From positions 1 to 64,000 of the forward strand of contig NZ_JACHZE010000004.1 of assembly GCF_014193285.1 (NCBI RefSeq): a DNA stretch of 64,000 nt, given 5' to 3'. Below the pieces are notes generated by a model. That model saw only the letters and a list, made by a program, of their open reading frames with translations. It ran no database searches and was not told the DNA's origin. The stretch's first letter is position 1; the number at the start of each line of letters is the position of its first letter. The translations under genes were made by a program, and so were the position numbers. Positions 12,427 through 25,449 of the stretch are shown here, piece after piece. The DNA comes from Atlantibacter sp. RC6. GTDB lineage: Bacteria > Pseudomonadota > Gammaproteobacteria > Enterobacterales > Enterobacteriaceae.

Positions 12427-13014
12427 TTAGTGGCAACCGCAGCCGCCGTTGCCGCCGCAACCGCCTTTGCCGTGCTCGTGACCGTGGTCATGGCCGTGAC
12501 CGCCGCAGCAGCCATCGTGGCCGTGGTCGTGATCGTGGTCATGACCGTGCGCGCCATGAACATGGCCATGAGCCAGTTCTTCTTCGGTCGCTTCGCGGAT
12601 CGCCACAACTTCCACGTTGAATTTCAGATTCTGGCCAGCCAGCATATGGTTGCCATCGACCACAACGTGATCGTCTTCCACTTCAGTGATCTCAACAGGA
12701 ACCGGGCCCTGGTCAGTTTCAGCCAGGAAACGCATGCCTACCTGCAGTTCGTCAACGCCCATAAAGACGTCTTTCGGTACGCGCTGCACCAGGTTTTCGT
12801 CATACTGGCCGTAAGCATCGTTGGCGCCCACAGCAACGTCGAATTTGTCGCCGACGTCGTGGCCTTCCAGCGCATTTTCCAGACCGGAAATCAGTGAACC
12901 ATGACCATGAAGATAGTCCAGCGGTGCACTCACCGGAGACTCATCCACTAATACACCGTCTTCTGTACGTACCTGATAGGCCAGGCTGACCACCAGGTCT
13001 TTTGCTACTTTCAT
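12427..13014 (-). CDS. slyD: FKBP-type prolyl isomerase and nickel metallochaperone SlyD
   Basis: 195 residues (E. coli 196). An FKBP domain with inserted-in-flap chaperone domain occupies residues 1-150, starting MKVAKDLVVSLAYQVRTEDG. A His/Cys/Gly-rich tail from about 150 to the end (repeated HGHDH, CCGGH, GGCGCH) binds nickel and other metals and supports hydrogenase maturation. The start at 13014 was chosen over an upstream in-frame ATG at 13131 because it has an AGGAG ribosome binding site and matches the family N-terminus. Confidence 0.97.
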   Translation of the reverse strand: MKVAKDLVVSLAYQVRTEDGVLVDESPVSAPLDYLHGHGSLISGLENALEGHDVGDKFDVAVGANDAYGQYDENLVQRVPKDVFMGVDELQVGMRFLAETDQGPVPVEITEVEDDHVVVDGNHMLAGQNLKFNVEVVAIREATEEELAHGHVHGAHGHDHDHDHGHDGCCGGHGHDHGHEHGKGGCGGNGGCGCH

Positions 13015-13108
13015 GATATCTCCTGAGCGTGGAAAAATTTCTGGCGCCGATTGTAACGGAAATCGACGCCTGTGTACTCCTAAGCTTAAAAAAAGCTGGC
13101 CGATCACG

Positions 13109-13303
13109 CTAGTCGGGATGGAAAATCCCAATTACTTGCTCTTGCTCGCGCACATGCGACTGGGCAGATTTATCCGCCTCACGCATTTGATGACCGCACT
13201 TAACGCATTCAACAATATCGACATTATTTTCGCGCCACATCGCCAGCGAATCTTGCGCCTGGCAGGACGGGCAAACCGCCCCGGCTATAAATCTTTTTCG
13301 CAC
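13109..13303 (-). CDS. yheV: YheV family small zinc-ribbon-like protein
   Basis: 64 residues from a GTG start; function unknown. Two CxxC pairs (CPSC near residue 11, CVKC near 33) suggest a zinc ribbon. The family ending EQVIGIFHPD is present. The E. coli protein begins MAIRKRF; here the equivalent codons read ACG-GCA-GTG-CGA, so the usual ATG position is ACG. The GTG two codons later has GAGG seven bases upstream and is the more credible start. It begins 15 bp after the kefB stop and is likely cotranscribed. Confidence 0.88.
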   Translation of the reverse strand: MRKRFIAGAVCPSCQAQDSLAMWRENNVDIVECVKCGHQMREADKSAQSHVREQEQVIGIFHPD

Positions 13304-13318
13304 TGCCGTACCTCGTTG

Positions 13319-15124
13319 TTACTCAAACTCATCCCAACCATCAAACTGCCGCCGCTCCTGCTGCATTTCACGCTGGAAGATCTCTTCCAGCTCGCGGCGA
13401 GCTTCGCGCACGCGGGATATCTGCGCGGTATCGGAATGGATCGGCATTAATTCCCGCAGCATACGCATATCCAGCCGACGAAAATGAAGCTGCGCGCGTT
13501 GGGCCTGATGGGGATGCAGCCCCACCGATATTAACGCTTTGCGGCCAAGCTCAAGCGCGCTGGAAAACGTCTCACGGGAAAATTGCGTAACGCCTGCCTG
13601 CAACAATTCATGCGCCTCAACGCGCCCCCGCGCACGGGCTAAAATCGCCAGGTGGGGAAAATGCTGTTGGCAAAGGTGCACAATCTTTAGGGTATCTTCC
13701 GGCTCATTGCTGGTAATGACAATGGATTTTGCTTGTTCCGCCCCGGCAGAACGCAAAAGCTCGAGTTGCGTCGCATCCCCGTAGTAAACCTTGTATCCGT
13801 ATTTGCGCATCAGATTGACGCTGCTAATATCGCGCTCCAGCACTGTAATACGCATTTTGTTAGCCATCAGTAAGCGCCCGATCACCTGACCGAAACGACC
13901 GAAGCCCACCACGATCACCTGCGGCTTATCATCCTCAACCCAGGGTTGCTCATCGCCATCTTCTGGCTCATTGAACCGGCGCGCCAGATGCTTATCAATG
14001 CGCTTCATTAATAGCGGCGTGGTCATCATCGACAGCGTCACGGTGACCAACAGCAGCGCCATCTGGTCCCCCTGAAACAGCCGCTGCGATGAAGCCGTTG
14101 AAAACAGCACAAACGCGAATTCGCCTCCCTGGCTGAGCACGCCGGAAAATTGCAGCCGCTCCGAATTTCGCAACCCGTAGATGTGGGCAAGGCCGTACAG
14201 CACCGCCATTTTCACCGCCACCAAAATGGCGACGCCCGTCACCACCAGCAGGATATGGGTATACAGCACCCCCAGATTGAGCGCCATGCCGACGGAAATA
14301 AAGAACAGCCCCAGCAAGAGTCCTTTGAAGGGATCGATGGCGATTTCCAGCTCATGGCGGTATTCGCTCTCCGCCAACAGGATCCCGGCGATAAACGTCC
14401 CGAGCGCCATTGACAGGCCTAACGCATCCATAAACAGCGCCGAGCCCAGCACCAGCAACAGCGTCGCGGCAGTAAACACCTCGCGCACCCCGGAACTGGC
14501 GATAAAGCGAAACACCGGGCGCAGCAGATAGCGTCCGCCAATCAGCATTCCGGCGAACGCCAGCACCTTCAGGGCGACTTTGGTCCAGTCTAGGTGCTCA
14601 TCGGCATTGCCCGCCAGTAGCGGTACCAGCGCCAGCGCCGGGATCACCGCCAGATCCTGAAACAGCAGTACCGAAAAGCCCAACTGCCCGGACTCGCTGC
14701 GGTTCATGCCTTTTTCGCGCATGAGTTGCAGCGCCATCGCAGTTGAAGACATCGCCAGGCCAATCCCGCCGACAATCGCCGCCTGCCAGGAGAAGTGTGT
14801 GAGCATCAGCAACCCGGCTAAGATCCCCGCGCTAAGCAGCACCTGCGCCGCCCCTACACCGAAAATAGACCGCCGTAGCTGCCACAGTTTCGCCGGGTTC
14901 AGCTCCAGTCCGATGATAAACATCAGGAACACCACGCCCAGCTCAGAGAAGTGAAGGATTTCATCGACGTCGCTGATAAACCCCAACCCCCAGGGGCCGA
15001 TGGCGATCCCCGCCAGCAAATAGCCCAGCACCGCGCCAATACCCAAACGCGCCGCCAGCGGCACCGCGACCACTGCCGCGAATAAAAACAGCACGCCCGC
15101 TAACAACAAATCCGCGCCTTCCAT
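13319..15124 (-). CDS. kefB: glutathione-regulated potassium-efflux antiporter KefB
   Basis: Inner membrane K+/H+ antiporter that acidifies the cytoplasm to protect against electrophiles such as methylglyoxal; gated shut by glutathione and open by its adducts. 601 residues, same as E. coli. About 12 transmembrane helices of the CPA2 type (to about residue 380), then an RCK/TrkA-N Rossmann domain beginning [13 protein letters not shown] near residue 404. The start at 15124 was chosen over an upstream frame extension because its ATG overlaps the kefG stop by one base and matches MEGxDxLLAGV of the family. Confidence 0.97.
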   Translation of the reverse strand: MEGADLLLAGVLFLFAAVVAVPLAARLGIGAVLGYLLAGIAIGPWGLGFISDVDEILHFSELGVVFLMFIIGLELNPAKLWQLRRSIFGVGAAQVLLSAGILAGLLMLTHFSWQAAIVGGIGLAMSSTAMALQLMREKGMNRSESGQLGFSVLLFQDLAVIPALALVPLLAGNADEHLDWTKVALKVLAFAGMLIGGRYLLRPVFRFIASSGVREVFTAATLLLVLGSALFMDALGLSMALGTFIAGILLAESEYRHELEIAIDPFKGLLLGLFFISVGMALNLGVLYTHILLVVTGVAILVAVKMAVLYGLAHIYGLRNSERLQFSGVLSQGGEFAFVLFSTASSQRLFQGDQMALLLVTVTLSMMTTPLLMKRIDKHLARRFNEPEDGDEQPWVEDDKPQVIVVGFGRFGQVIGRLLMANKMRITVLERDISSVNLMRKYGYKVYYGDATQLELLRSAGAEQAKSIVITSNEPEDTLKIVHLCQQHFPHLAILARARGRVEAHELLQAGVTQFSRETFSSALELGRKALISVGLHPHQAQRAQLHFRRLDMRMLRELMPIHSDTAQISRVREARRELEEIFQREMQQERRQFDGWDEFE

Positions 15125-15678
15125 TATCGGCCTCCCGGAATGCGCGGCGAGGCCAGCCATTCGCCATAGGCTTTGGCGTGACTTTCTAACTCCGCCAGCG
15201 CCTGGCGACGCGCCCAGTAAACAATCATCGGCGACAACCACTGCATATGGCACATGGCCGCCGTCAGTTCGAAGGGACGAAGGATTTCACTGAGCGAGTA
15301 GCGATTAAAACCATCACCACGATAAGCGCCTTCCGGCTCGCCGGTGGTAATGACGCTACGCCAGTACTTTCCCGCGAGCTGATTTCCTCCCGGTCCACTG
15401 GCAAAGCCACGGCTGAGCACCCGGTCGAGCCACTCTTTAAGCAGCGCGGGGCAACTGTAGGTATAAAGCGGATGTTGAAACACAATGACGTCGTGCGCTA
15501 ACAGCAATTCCTGTTCGCGCGGGATATCGATAAAAAAGTCTGGATAATGTGCATAAAGATCGTGCACGGTAACATTTGCAAGTTGCGAAGCCGGCTTAAG
15601 CAGAACCCGGTTTGCCACCGAGTCCTGGGATTCCGGATGGGCATACAGCAGCAACACTTTCGCTGTGTCTGACATCAT
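15124..15678 (-). CDS. kefG: KefB ancillary quinone oxidoreductase KefG
   Basis: Flavodoxin-like NAD(P)H:quinone oxidoreductase family subunit required for full KefB activity. 184 residues, same as E. coli. Conserved [16 protein letters not shown] at the N-terminus, [19 protein letters not shown] near 80, and [10 protein letters not shown]. The start MMSD is preceded by GGAGGGGA. One-base overlap with kefB indicates coupled translation; divergent from yheS. Confidence 0.96.
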   Translation of the reverse strand: MMSDTAKVLLLYAHPESQDSVANRVLLKPASQLANVTVHDLYAHYPDFFIDIPREQELLLAHDVIVFQHPLYTYSCPALLKEWLDRVLSRGFASGPGGNQLAGKYWRSVITTGEPEGAYRGDGFNRYSLSEILRPFELTAAMCHMQWLSPMIVYWARRQALAELESHAKAYGEWLASPRIPGGR

Positions 15679-15881
15679 TCCCCTCCCGGGTGTAAAACTT
15701 TTCTTTTTCTGACGGGCACGCAACAGCCTGCGCCGCCAATCTTCTTGCCGCAATGGCGCAGCCAGAATGATTTTGTGTATCGTCTTCTTTTTGGGCTACC
15801 ATTGCGGCCCGGTGCGGCACATCGCTCACACCTTACATTATCATAATGACAAATTAACATAGTCAGAACATACGGCGCTCT

Positions 15882-17783
15882 ATGATTGTATTCTCCTCGT
15901 TGCAAATTCGTCGCGGCACACGCGTACTGCTGGATAACGCGACTGCGACCATCAACCCTGGCCAAAAAGTGGGTCTGGTGGGTAAAAACGGCTGCGGTAA
16001 ATCTACCCTGCTGGCGCTGCTGAAAAGCGAAATCACCGCCGACGGGGGGAGTTATACCTTTCCGGGCAACTGGCAGTTAGCCTGGGTGAATCAGGAAACC
16101 CCCGCTCTCGCCGTCCCGGCCATTGAATATGTGATCGACGGCGATCGCGAATACCGTCAGTTTGAGCGCGAGCTTAACGACGCCAACGACCGTAACGACG
16201 GGCACGCCATCGCCGCCGCACACGGCAAGCTCGACGCCATCAATGCCTGGACCATTCGCTCCCGCGCCGCCAGCCTGTTACACGGTTTAGGCTTCAGCAA
16301 CGAACAACTCGACCGCCCGGTCAGCGATTTCTCCGGTGGATGGCGGATGCGCCTGAACCTGGCGCAGGCGCTGATCTGCCGCTCCGACCTGCTGCTGCTC
16401 GACGAACCGACCAACCACCTCGATTTAGATGCGGTTATCTGGCTGGAAAAATGGCTGAAAAGCTATCAGGGAACGCTGATTTTGATCTCCCACGACCGTG
16501 ACTTTCTCGATCCGGTGGTGGATAAAATCATTCATATCGAGCAGCAGACGATGTTCGAATACACCGGCAACTACAGCTCATTCGAGCGCCAGCGCGCCAC
16601 GCGTCTCGCGCAGCAGCAGTCGATGTACGAAAGCCAGCAGCAGCGAGTGGCGCACTTGCAAAGCTTTATTGACCGTTTTAAAGCTAAAGCCTCTAAAGCG
16701 AAGCAGGCCCAGAGCCGCATCAAAATGCTTGAGCGCATGGAGCTGATCCTGCCTGCGCACGTTGATAACCCGTTCCACTTTAGTTTTCGCGCCCCGGAAA
16801 GCTTGCCCAATCCGCTGTTGAAAATGGAAAAAGTGAGCGCGGGCTATGGCGATAAAACGATTCTCGACTCCATCAAACTCAACCTGGTACCGGGGTCGCG
16901 TATCGGGCTGCTGGGCCGTAACGGCGCGGGTAAATCGACGCTGATTAAACTGCTGGCGGGCGAACTGGCGCCGATGCAGGGCGAGATTGGCCTGGCGAAG
17001 GGCATTAAGCTCGGCTATTTCGCCCAGCACCAACTGGAATTTTTACGCGCCGATGAGTCGCCGCTTCAGCACCTGGCGCGCATTGCGCCGCGCGAACTGG
17101 AACAGCAACTGCGCGATTATCTCGGCGGTTTTGGTTTCCAGGGCGATAAGGTCAGCGAGAACACTGAACGCTTCTCCGGCGGCGAAAAAGCGCGGCTGGT
17201 GCTGGCGCTGATTGTCTGGCAGCGTCCTAACCTGCTGCTACTCGATGAACCGACTAACCACCTCGATCTGGATATGCGCCAGGCGCTCACCGATGCGCTG
17301 ATTGAATTTGAAGGCGCGCTGGTGGTGGTCTCGCACGACCGCCATTTATTGCGCTCCACCACCGATGATTTATATCTGGTGCACGACGGCAAAGTGGAAG
17401 CCTTTGACGGCGATCTGGAAGATTATCAGAAGTGGCTGAGCGACCTGCAAAAACAGGAGAGCCAGCCGACTGAGGCGGCGAAAGAGAACGCCAACAGCGC
17501 CCAGTCGCGTAAAGATCAGAAGCGCCGCGAGGCGGAGCTGCGCACCCTGACGCAGCCGCTGCGCAAAGAGATTATGCGTCTCGAAAAGCTGATGGAAAAA
17601 CTCCAGCAGCAGTTGGCGGACGTAGAAGAGCAGCTTGGCGACAGCGCGCTGTACGATCAAAGCCGTAAGGCCGACTTAACGGAGTGCCTGCAACGCCAGG
17701 CAAAAACCAAAACCGACCTGGAAAATTGCGAAATGGAATGGCTGGACGCTCAGGAGCAGTTAGAGCAACTGCTTCAGGAATGA
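15882..17783 (+). CDS. yheS: ABC-F family ATPase YheS
   Basis: Soluble duplicated ATP-binding cassette protein of the ABC-F family (ribosome-associated translation factors); it has no membrane domain. 633 residues. First cassette: Walker A GKNGCGKST, signature FSGGWRMRL, Walker B LLLLDEPTNHLD. Then the interdomain linker. Second cassette: Walker A GRNGAGKST, signature FSGGEKARL, LLLLDEPTNHLD. A charged coiled-coil C-terminal extension covers about 525-633. Monocistronic or first of yheS-yheT-yheU. Confidence 0.96.
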   Translation: MIVFSSLQIRRGTRVLLDNATATINPGQKVGLVGKNGCGKSTLLALLKSEITADGGSYTFPGNWQLAWVNQETPALAVPAIEYVIDGDREYRQFERELNDANDRNDGHAIAAAHGKLDAINAWTIRSRAASLLHGLGFSNEQLDRPVSDFSGGWRMRLNLAQALICRSDLLLLDEPTNHLDLDAVIWLEKWLKSYQGTLILISHDRDFLDPVVDKIIHIEQQTMFEYTGNYSSFERQRATRLAQQQSMYESQQQRVAHLQSFIDRFKAKASKAKQAQSRIKMLERMELILPAHVDNPFHFSFRAPESLPNPLLKMEKVSAGYGDKTILDSIKLNLVPGSRIGLLGRNGAGKSTLIKLLAGELAPMQGEIGLAKGIKLGYFAQHQLEFLRADESPLQHLARIAPRELEQQLRDYLGGFGFQGDKVSENTERFSGGEKARLVLALIVWQRPNLLLLDEPTNHLDLDMRQALTDALIEFEGALVVVSHDRHLLRSTTDDLYLVHDGKVEAFDGDLEDYQKWLSDLQKQESQPTEAAKENANSAQSRKDQKRREAELRTLTQPLRKEIMRLEKLMEKLQQQLADVEEQLGDSALYDQSRKADLTECLQRQAKTKTDLENCEMEWLDAQEQLEQLLQE

Positions 17784-17841
17784 TAATGACTCACGCCCTT
17801 CTATAAGCATGAAGAGCGGATATTTAGCGTGAACCGGTGCT

Positions 17842-18858
17842 ATGACTGAAATTACTCCTGCGGATATAACTGATAACGAAGAGACGTCGCGCCATTTTCG
17901 GCCCATGGCTGGCGCGCGCAATCCCCACTTGCAAACCATGCTGCCGCGTATTCTGCGGCGGCGCCTCCAGTTCACCCCGGTGTGGCAGCGGCTTGATACC
18001 CCCGACGGCGATTTTGTCGATCTGGCCTGGAGTGAAGATCCCCAACAGGCACGCCATAAGCCCCGGCTGGTGATTTTCCACGGGCTGGAAGGGAGTCTGA
18101 ACAGTCCTTACGCCCATGGTTTAATCCAGGCGGCGCAAGCCCGGGGCTGGTTGGGTGTGGTGATGCATTTTCGCGGATGCAGCGGTGAGCCGAATCGCAT
18201 GCACCGGATTTATCATTCCGGTGAAACGGAAGATGGCCGCTGGTTTCTTGAGTGGATCGCTCAGCAGTTTGGCGAACAGCCCACCGCGGCGGTGGGGTTT
18301 TCCCTCGGCGGCAATATGCTGGCCTGCATGCTGGCGAAATACCCGCAGTTGCCGGTCAACGCGGCGGTGATTGTTTCCGCGCCGTTTGTACTGGAGCACT
18401 GCTGCTACCATATGGAAAAAGGCTTCTCCCGGGTCTATCAGCACTATCTGTTGAATCTGCTTAAGGCCAATGCCTCGCGCAAGTTGCTGGCTTATCCGGG
18501 CACGCTGCCGGTGGATTTAACCCAGTTGAAACGTATTCGCCGCCTGCGTGAATTTGACGATCTGATTACCTCTAAAGCTCACGGCTTCAACGACGCCATC
18601 GATTATTACCGGCGCTGTAGCGCGATGCCGCTGCTGCCATCGATTACCCAGCCTACACTTATCATTCATGCGCAGGACGATCCGTTTATGGATAGCCACG
18701 TGATCCCGGACATCACCCAGTTGCCGGTTAATATCGAATACCAGCTGACCGAATATGGCGGGCATGTCGGGTTCGTGGGCGGTACCCCCTTGCGCCCGAA
18801 AATGTGGCTTGAAGCACGCATTCCCGACTGGCTCACACCTTATCTGGACAAACCATGA
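17842..18858 (+). CDS. yheT: alpha/beta hydrolase YheT
   Basis: 338 residues, alpha/beta-hydrolase of the YheT/ABHD1-3 family; substrate unknown. The oxyanion/early strand region reads VIFHGLEGS. The nucleophile elbow is GFSLGGN (serine near residue 153). An aspartate follows in HAQDDPFM and the last motif is GGHVGFVGG with the catalytic histidine, so the triad is complete. Ribosome binding site weak (ATG after ACCGGTGCT). The 3' end overlaps yheU by 4 bp. Confidence 0.92.
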   Translation: MTEITPADITDNEETSRHFRPMAGARNPHLQTMLPRILRRRLQFTPVWQRLDTPDGDFVDLAWSEDPQQARHKPRLVIFHGLEGSLNSPYAHGLIQAAQARGWLGVVMHFRGCSGEPNRMHRIYHSGETEDGRWFLEWIAQQFGEQPTAAVGFSLGGNMLACMLAKYPQLPVNAAVIVSAPFVLEHCCYHMEKGFSRVYQHYLLNLLKANASRKLLAYPGTLPVDLTQLKRIRRLREFDDLITSKAHGFNDAIDYYRRCSAMPLLPSITQPTLIIHAQDDPFMDSHVIPDITQLPVNIEYQLTEYGGHVGFVGGTPLRPKMWLEARIPDWLTPYLDKP

Positions 18859-19073
18859 TTATTCCCTGGCAATCTCTCGACCCGGATACGCTTGAAAACC
18901 TCATCGAAGCTTTTGTCTTGCGGGAAGGCACCGATTATGGTGAACATGAGCGTTCCCTCAGCGATAAAGTCTCGCAGGTAAAACACCAACTGGAACGCGG
19001 CGACGCGGTACTGGTATGGTCGGAACTGCATGAAACGGTCAACATTATGCCCCGTGACCAGTTCCGGGGATAA
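18855..19073 (+). CDS. yheU: YheU family small protein
   Basis: 72 residues, UPF0270 family, function unknown. Starts [20 protein letters not shown]; a compact acidic helical protein. ATGA overlap with the yheT stop implies translational coupling, so it is probably made together with the hydrolase. Confidence 0.93.
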   Translation: MIIPWQSLDPDTLENLIEAFVLREGTDYGEHERSLSDKVSQVKHQLERGDAVLVWSELHETVNIMPRDQFRG

Positions 19074-19182
19074 ACCCGCTCGCTGAACAATAAAAACTAC
19101 TGGCGGTTGACCAAACCGCCAGAACTCATTCGCCTTGCACGGGTCTTACCTTCACGTCGCTACCCTAAGGAGTTGTTCCGCT

Positions 19183-20049
19183 ATGTCTGCCCAACATCCG
19201 ATTATCGCCGTTACCGGCTCCAGCGGGGCCGGAACCACCACCACCAGCCTCGCCTTTCGTAAGATATTCGCCCAGCTCAACCTGCATGCCGCCGAAGTGG
19301 AAGGGGACAGTTTTCATCGCTATACCCGCCCTGAGATGGATATGGCGATCCGCAAAGCGCGCGACGTGGGTAAACACATCAGCTATTTCGGGCCGGAAGC
19401 CAACGACTTCGGCCTGCTGGAGCAGACTTTTCATCAGTACGGTCAAACCGGTACCGGGCAATCGCGTAAATATCTGCACACCTATGACGAAGCTGTGCCG
19501 TGGAACCAGGTGCCGGGCACCTTTACGCCCTGGCAACCGCTGCCTGAGCCGACCGACGTGCTGTTTTACGAAGGGCTGCACGGCGGCGTGGTAACGCCCC
19601 ATCATGATGTGGCGCGGCATGTGGATTTACTGGTCGGCGTGGTGCCGATCGTCAACCTGGAGTGGATCCAGAAACTCATCCGTGACACCAGCGAACGTGG
19701 ACACTCCCGGGAAGCGGTAATGGATTCGGTGGTGCGCTCGATGGAGGACTACATTAACTTCATCACGCCACAGTTCTCCCGCACCCACATTAACTTCCAG
19801 CGCGTCCCTACTGTAGACACCTCAAACCCGTTTGCCGCGAAAGCGATCCCCTCGCTGGATGAGAGTCTGGTAGTGATTCACTTCAGGAACCTGGAAGGCA
19901 TCGATTTCCCCTGGCTGCTGGCCATGCTGCAGGGTTCATTCATTTCCCACATCAATACATTAGTGGTACCTGGCGGGAAAATGGGGCTGGCGATGGAGCT
20001 GATTATGCTGCCGCTGGTAAAAAGAATCATGGAAGGACGAAAAATTTAA
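19183..20049 (+). CDS. prkB: phosphoribulokinase-like P-loop protein PrkB
   Basis: 288 residues (E. coli 289). P-loop TGSSGAGTTT at about residues 12-21 and overall similarity to phosphoribulokinase/uridine kinase, but the organism has no Calvin cycle gene here and the physiological substrate is unknown. The start at 19183 was chosen over an upstream in-frame ATG because TAAGGAG precedes it and MSAQHPIIAVTGSSGAG matches the family. Converges with yhfA. Confidence 0.93.
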   Translation: MSAQHPIIAVTGSSGAGTTTTSLAFRKIFAQLNLHAAEVEGDSFHRYTRPEMDMAIRKARDVGKHISYFGPEANDFGLLEQTFHQYGQTGTGQSRKYLHTYDEAVPWNQVPGTFTPWQPLPEPTDVLFYEGLHGGVVTPHHDVARHVDLLVGVVPIVNLEWIQKLIRDTSERGHSREAVMDSVVRSMEDYINFITPQFSRTHINFQRVPTVDTSNPFAAKAIPSLDESLVVIHFRNLEGIDFPWLLAMLQGSFISHINTLVVPGGKMGLAMELIMLPLVKRIMEGRKI

Positions 20050-20068
20050 GGCGGCAACGCCGCCTTAA
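20041..20068. terminator. bidirectional terminator between prkB and yhfA
   Basis: A 10-bp stem TTAAGGCGGC / GCCGCCTTAA with an AAC loop, overlapping the prkB stop. The minus-strand exit reads AAATTTTT, a good U-run for yhfA; the plus-strand exit is weaker. Confidence 0.8.
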
Positions 20069-20078
20069 CAAATACTGT

Positions 20079-20483
20079 TTAACCTTCAATCACTTCGTAA
20101 GAATGGGTGACGTTGACCGCTTTTTCCAGCATCAACGCCACTGAACAATATTTCTCTGCGGAGAGATCCACCGCACGGGACACCGCCGCGTCTTTCAACG
20201 CCTTACCGGTCACGATGAAATGCAGATTGATATGGGTAAAGTAGCGTGGCGCTTCTTCACGGCGTTCAGAGGTTAATTTCACTTCGCAGTCGGTAATGTC
20301 ATGACGCCCCTTCTGGAGGATCGACACCACATCAATTGCGCTACAACCGCCCGCCGCCATCAGCACCATTTCCATCGGGCTGGGCGCTTTGTCACCGGAG
20401 TTGCCGTCCATTAAAACCTGGTGTCCGGAAGCGGACTCACCGAGAAAAGTTAACCCTTCTACCCACTTCACTCTTGCCTGCAT
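20079..20483 (-). CDS. yhfA: OsmC/Ohr family protein YhfA
   Basis: 134 residues. Both OsmC-family cysteines are present (GGCSAIDVVSIL around residue 47 and KYCSVALML around 110), the pair that reduces organic hydroperoxides in characterised relatives. Substrate in this branch is unknown. Divergent from crp, as in E. coli, sharing about 300 bp of regulatory DNA. Confidence 0.93.
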   Translation of the reverse strand: MQARVKWVEGLTFLGESASGHQVLMDGNSGDKAPSPMEMVLMAAGGCSAIDVVSILQKGRHDITDCEVKLTSERREEAPRYFTHINLHFIVTGKALKDAAVSRAVDLSAEKYCSVALMLEKAVNVTHSYEVIEG

Positions 20484-20786
20484 TTTGGTTACTCCAGTGT
20501 TTCAAAATTACTGACAGATTACGCGGCTGTAACAAAACGCGCAACGGATGAGAGCCAGGTCAAGCTGAAACGAGACAATAGGAGACACTCACGTAAAGCT
20601 ATGCTAAAACAGTCGGATGCTACAGCGATACATTGATGTAATGCATGTGTGCATACGACCACACCTATTACAGGCCACAGGACATTAAAGGCCCCTTCTC
20701 CGGCCAGGAGAAGAGATGATTGCAAAAACCCAGAGGGTTATTATTGTTGCTCTCTGGAGTCAGCTTAAAACAGAGGATAACCGCGC
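20484..20786. promoter_or_regulatory. yhfA-crp divergent regulatory region
   Basis: 303 bp without a gene. The stretch 20595-20665 (AAGCTATGCTAAAACAGTC onward) aligns with the E. coli crp promoter region, and the end (AACAGAGGATAACCGCGC before ATG) aligns with the long untranslated crp leader. The middle, 20665-20760, has diverged. In E. coli this region holds the crp promoter, autoregulatory CRP sites and a divergent promoter. Confidence 0.75.
20648..20663. promoter_or_regulatory. CRP-binding site in the crp autoregulatory region
   Basis: TGTGC-ATACGA-CCACA matches TGTGA-N6-TCACA with two mismatches. It is in the position of a known CRP site upstream of E. coli crp. Confidence 0.6.
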
Positions 20787-21419
20787 ATGGTGCTTGGCAA
20801 ACCGCAAACAGACCCGACTCTCGAATGGTTCTTGTCTCATTGCCATATTCATAAGTACCCATCGAAGAGCACGCTGATTCACCAGGGTGAAAAGGCGGAA
20901 ACGTTGTATTACATCGTTAAAGGCTCCGTGGCAGTGCTGATTAAAGATGAAGAGGGCAAGGAGATGATCCTCTCTTATCTGAATCAGGGCGATTTCATCG
21001 GCGAACTGGGATTGTTCGAAGAAGGTCAGGAACGCAGTGCCTGGGTTCGCGCCAAAACGGCGTGTGAAGTGGCAGAAATCTCTTATAAAAAATTCCGTCA
21101 GCTCATTCAGGTTAACCCTGACATCCTGATGCGTCTTTCTTCGCAGATGGCGCGCCGTCTGCAGGTAACGTCAGAGAAAGTGGGCAACCTCGCCTTCCTT
21201 GATGTGACTGGCCGTATCGCACAAACGCTGCTCAACCTGGCGAAACAGCCGGATGCCATGACTCACCCGGATGGCATGCAGATTAAAATCACCCGTCAGG
21301 AGATCGGCCAGATCGTCGGCTGCTCCCGCGAAACCGTTGGCCGCATTCTGAAGATGCTGGAAGATCAGAACCTGATCTCCGCCCACGGTAAAACCATTGT
21401 GGTTTACGGTACCCGCTAA
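20787..21419 (+). CDS. crp: cAMP receptor protein, global transcription regulator
   Basis: Homodimeric activator and repressor of carbon-source genes. 210 residues, start [21 protein letters not shown]-terminal cAMP-binding beta-roll with [18 protein letters not shown] (phosphate-binding cassette, Arg83 and Ser84 region). Long C-helix. C-terminal winged helix with the recognition helix [20 protein letters not shown]. Sequence is essentially the E. coli protein. CRP-type sites occur at crp, ppiA/tsgA and pckA in this same window. Confidence 0.99.
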   Translation: MVLGKPQTDPTLEWFLSHCHIHKYPSKSTLIHQGEKAETLYYIVKGSVAVLIKDEEGKEMILSYLNQGDFIGELGLFEEGQERSAWVRAKTACEVAEISYKKFRQLIQVNPDILMRLSSQMARRLQVTSEKVGNLAFLDVTGRIAQTLLNLAKQPDAMTHPDGMQIKITRQEIGQIVGCSRETVGRILKMLEDQNLISAHGKTIVVYGTR

Positions 21420-21427
21420 ACCCGACG

Positions 21428-21454
21428 AAACGGCGTGGCGACACGCCGTTTTAT
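21428..21454 (+). terminator. intrinsic terminator of crp
   Basis: A 9-bp stem AACGGCGTG / CACGCCGTT with a GCGA tetraloop followed by TTTT (AT), beginning 9 bp after the crp stop. Confidence 0.88.
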
Positions 21455-21466
21455 CCGACCTCACCC

Positions 21467-24785
<3,319 letters not shown>

Positions 24786-24800
24786 TTATGCAAAATCTTG

Positions 24801-24818
24801 ATTGAAAATATAATCACA
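24801..24818 (-). promoter_or_regulatory. candidate ARG box upstream of argD
   Basis: The 18-bp ATTGAAAATATAATCACA matches the ArgR operator consensus at about 12 of 18 positions, including the TGAA and TCA half-site cores. It is 31 bp before the argD start. argD is ArgR-repressed in E. coli. Confidence 0.4.
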
Positions 24819-24855
24819 AAATATGCATAAAAAATCAGTTGATAGCAACAGAAAA

Positions 24856-25419
24856 TCAGCGGCGTAAAAAGTTGCCCAGCAGCGCGTGGCCCTGTTCACT
24901 GAGAATACTTTCCGGATGAAACTGCACACCTTCCAGATCCCACTCGCGATGGCGAATGCCCATGATTTCCTGTTCGGCACTCCAGGCCGTGACGTCAAAG
25001 TCGTCCGGAAGCGTGGCGGGGTCAATCAGCAAAGAGTGATAACGCGTGACGGTAAGCGGGTTATTCAGACCGTGAAACACGCCGCTGCCGTTATGGCGGA
25101 TCGCCGAGGTTTTACCGTGCATCACCTGGCGGGCGCGAATAATCCGCGCGCCGAACGCCTGGCCTATCGCCTGATGGCCAAGACAGACGCCAAGGATGGG
25201 CAGCTTGCCCGCGTAATCGCGAATCACATCCAGCGAGATACCGGCCTCGTTGGGCGTACAGGGGCCGGGTGAAATAACGATTTTTTGCGGCGCGAGCGTG
25301 GCGATATCAGCAACACTGATTTCATCATTGCGCTTTACCACCACCTCCGCGCCGAGTTCGCAGAAATACTGATACAGGTTCCAGGTAAACGAATCGTAGT
25401 TATCAATCAGCAGTAGCAT
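24856..25419 (-). CDS. pabA: aminodeoxychorismate synthase glutaminase subunit
   Basis: Class I glutamine amidotransferase that feeds ammonia to PabB in 4-aminobenzoate (folate) synthesis. 187 residues, normal length. Nucleophile cysteine in [10 protein letters not shown] (about residue 79), and the His/Glu of the triad in [10 protein letters not shown]-terminus [18 protein letters not shown]. Located in a fic-pabA-argD run on the minus strand, as in E. coli. Confidence 0.97.
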   Translation of the reverse strand: MLLLIDNYDSFTWNLYQYFCELGAEVVVKRNDEISVADIATLAPQKIVISPGPCTPNEAGISLDVIRDYAGKLPILGVCLGHQAIGQAFGARIIRARQVMHGKTSAIRHNGSGVFHGLNNPLTVTRYHSLLIDPATLPDDFDVTAWSAEQEIMGIRHREWDLEGVQFHPESILSEQGHALLGNFLRR

Positions 25420-25449
25420 GGCGGCTCCGGAAAAATGAACCGCGCTATT

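Noticed and set aside
13015-13131. N-terminal extension of slyD to an upstream ATG
   Set aside because: No family support, and AGGAG directly precedes the internal ATG at 13014. The same reasoning was applied to the extended readings of kefB, kefG, fic, rpe, hofN, nudE, igaA, nirC, prkB and frlC.
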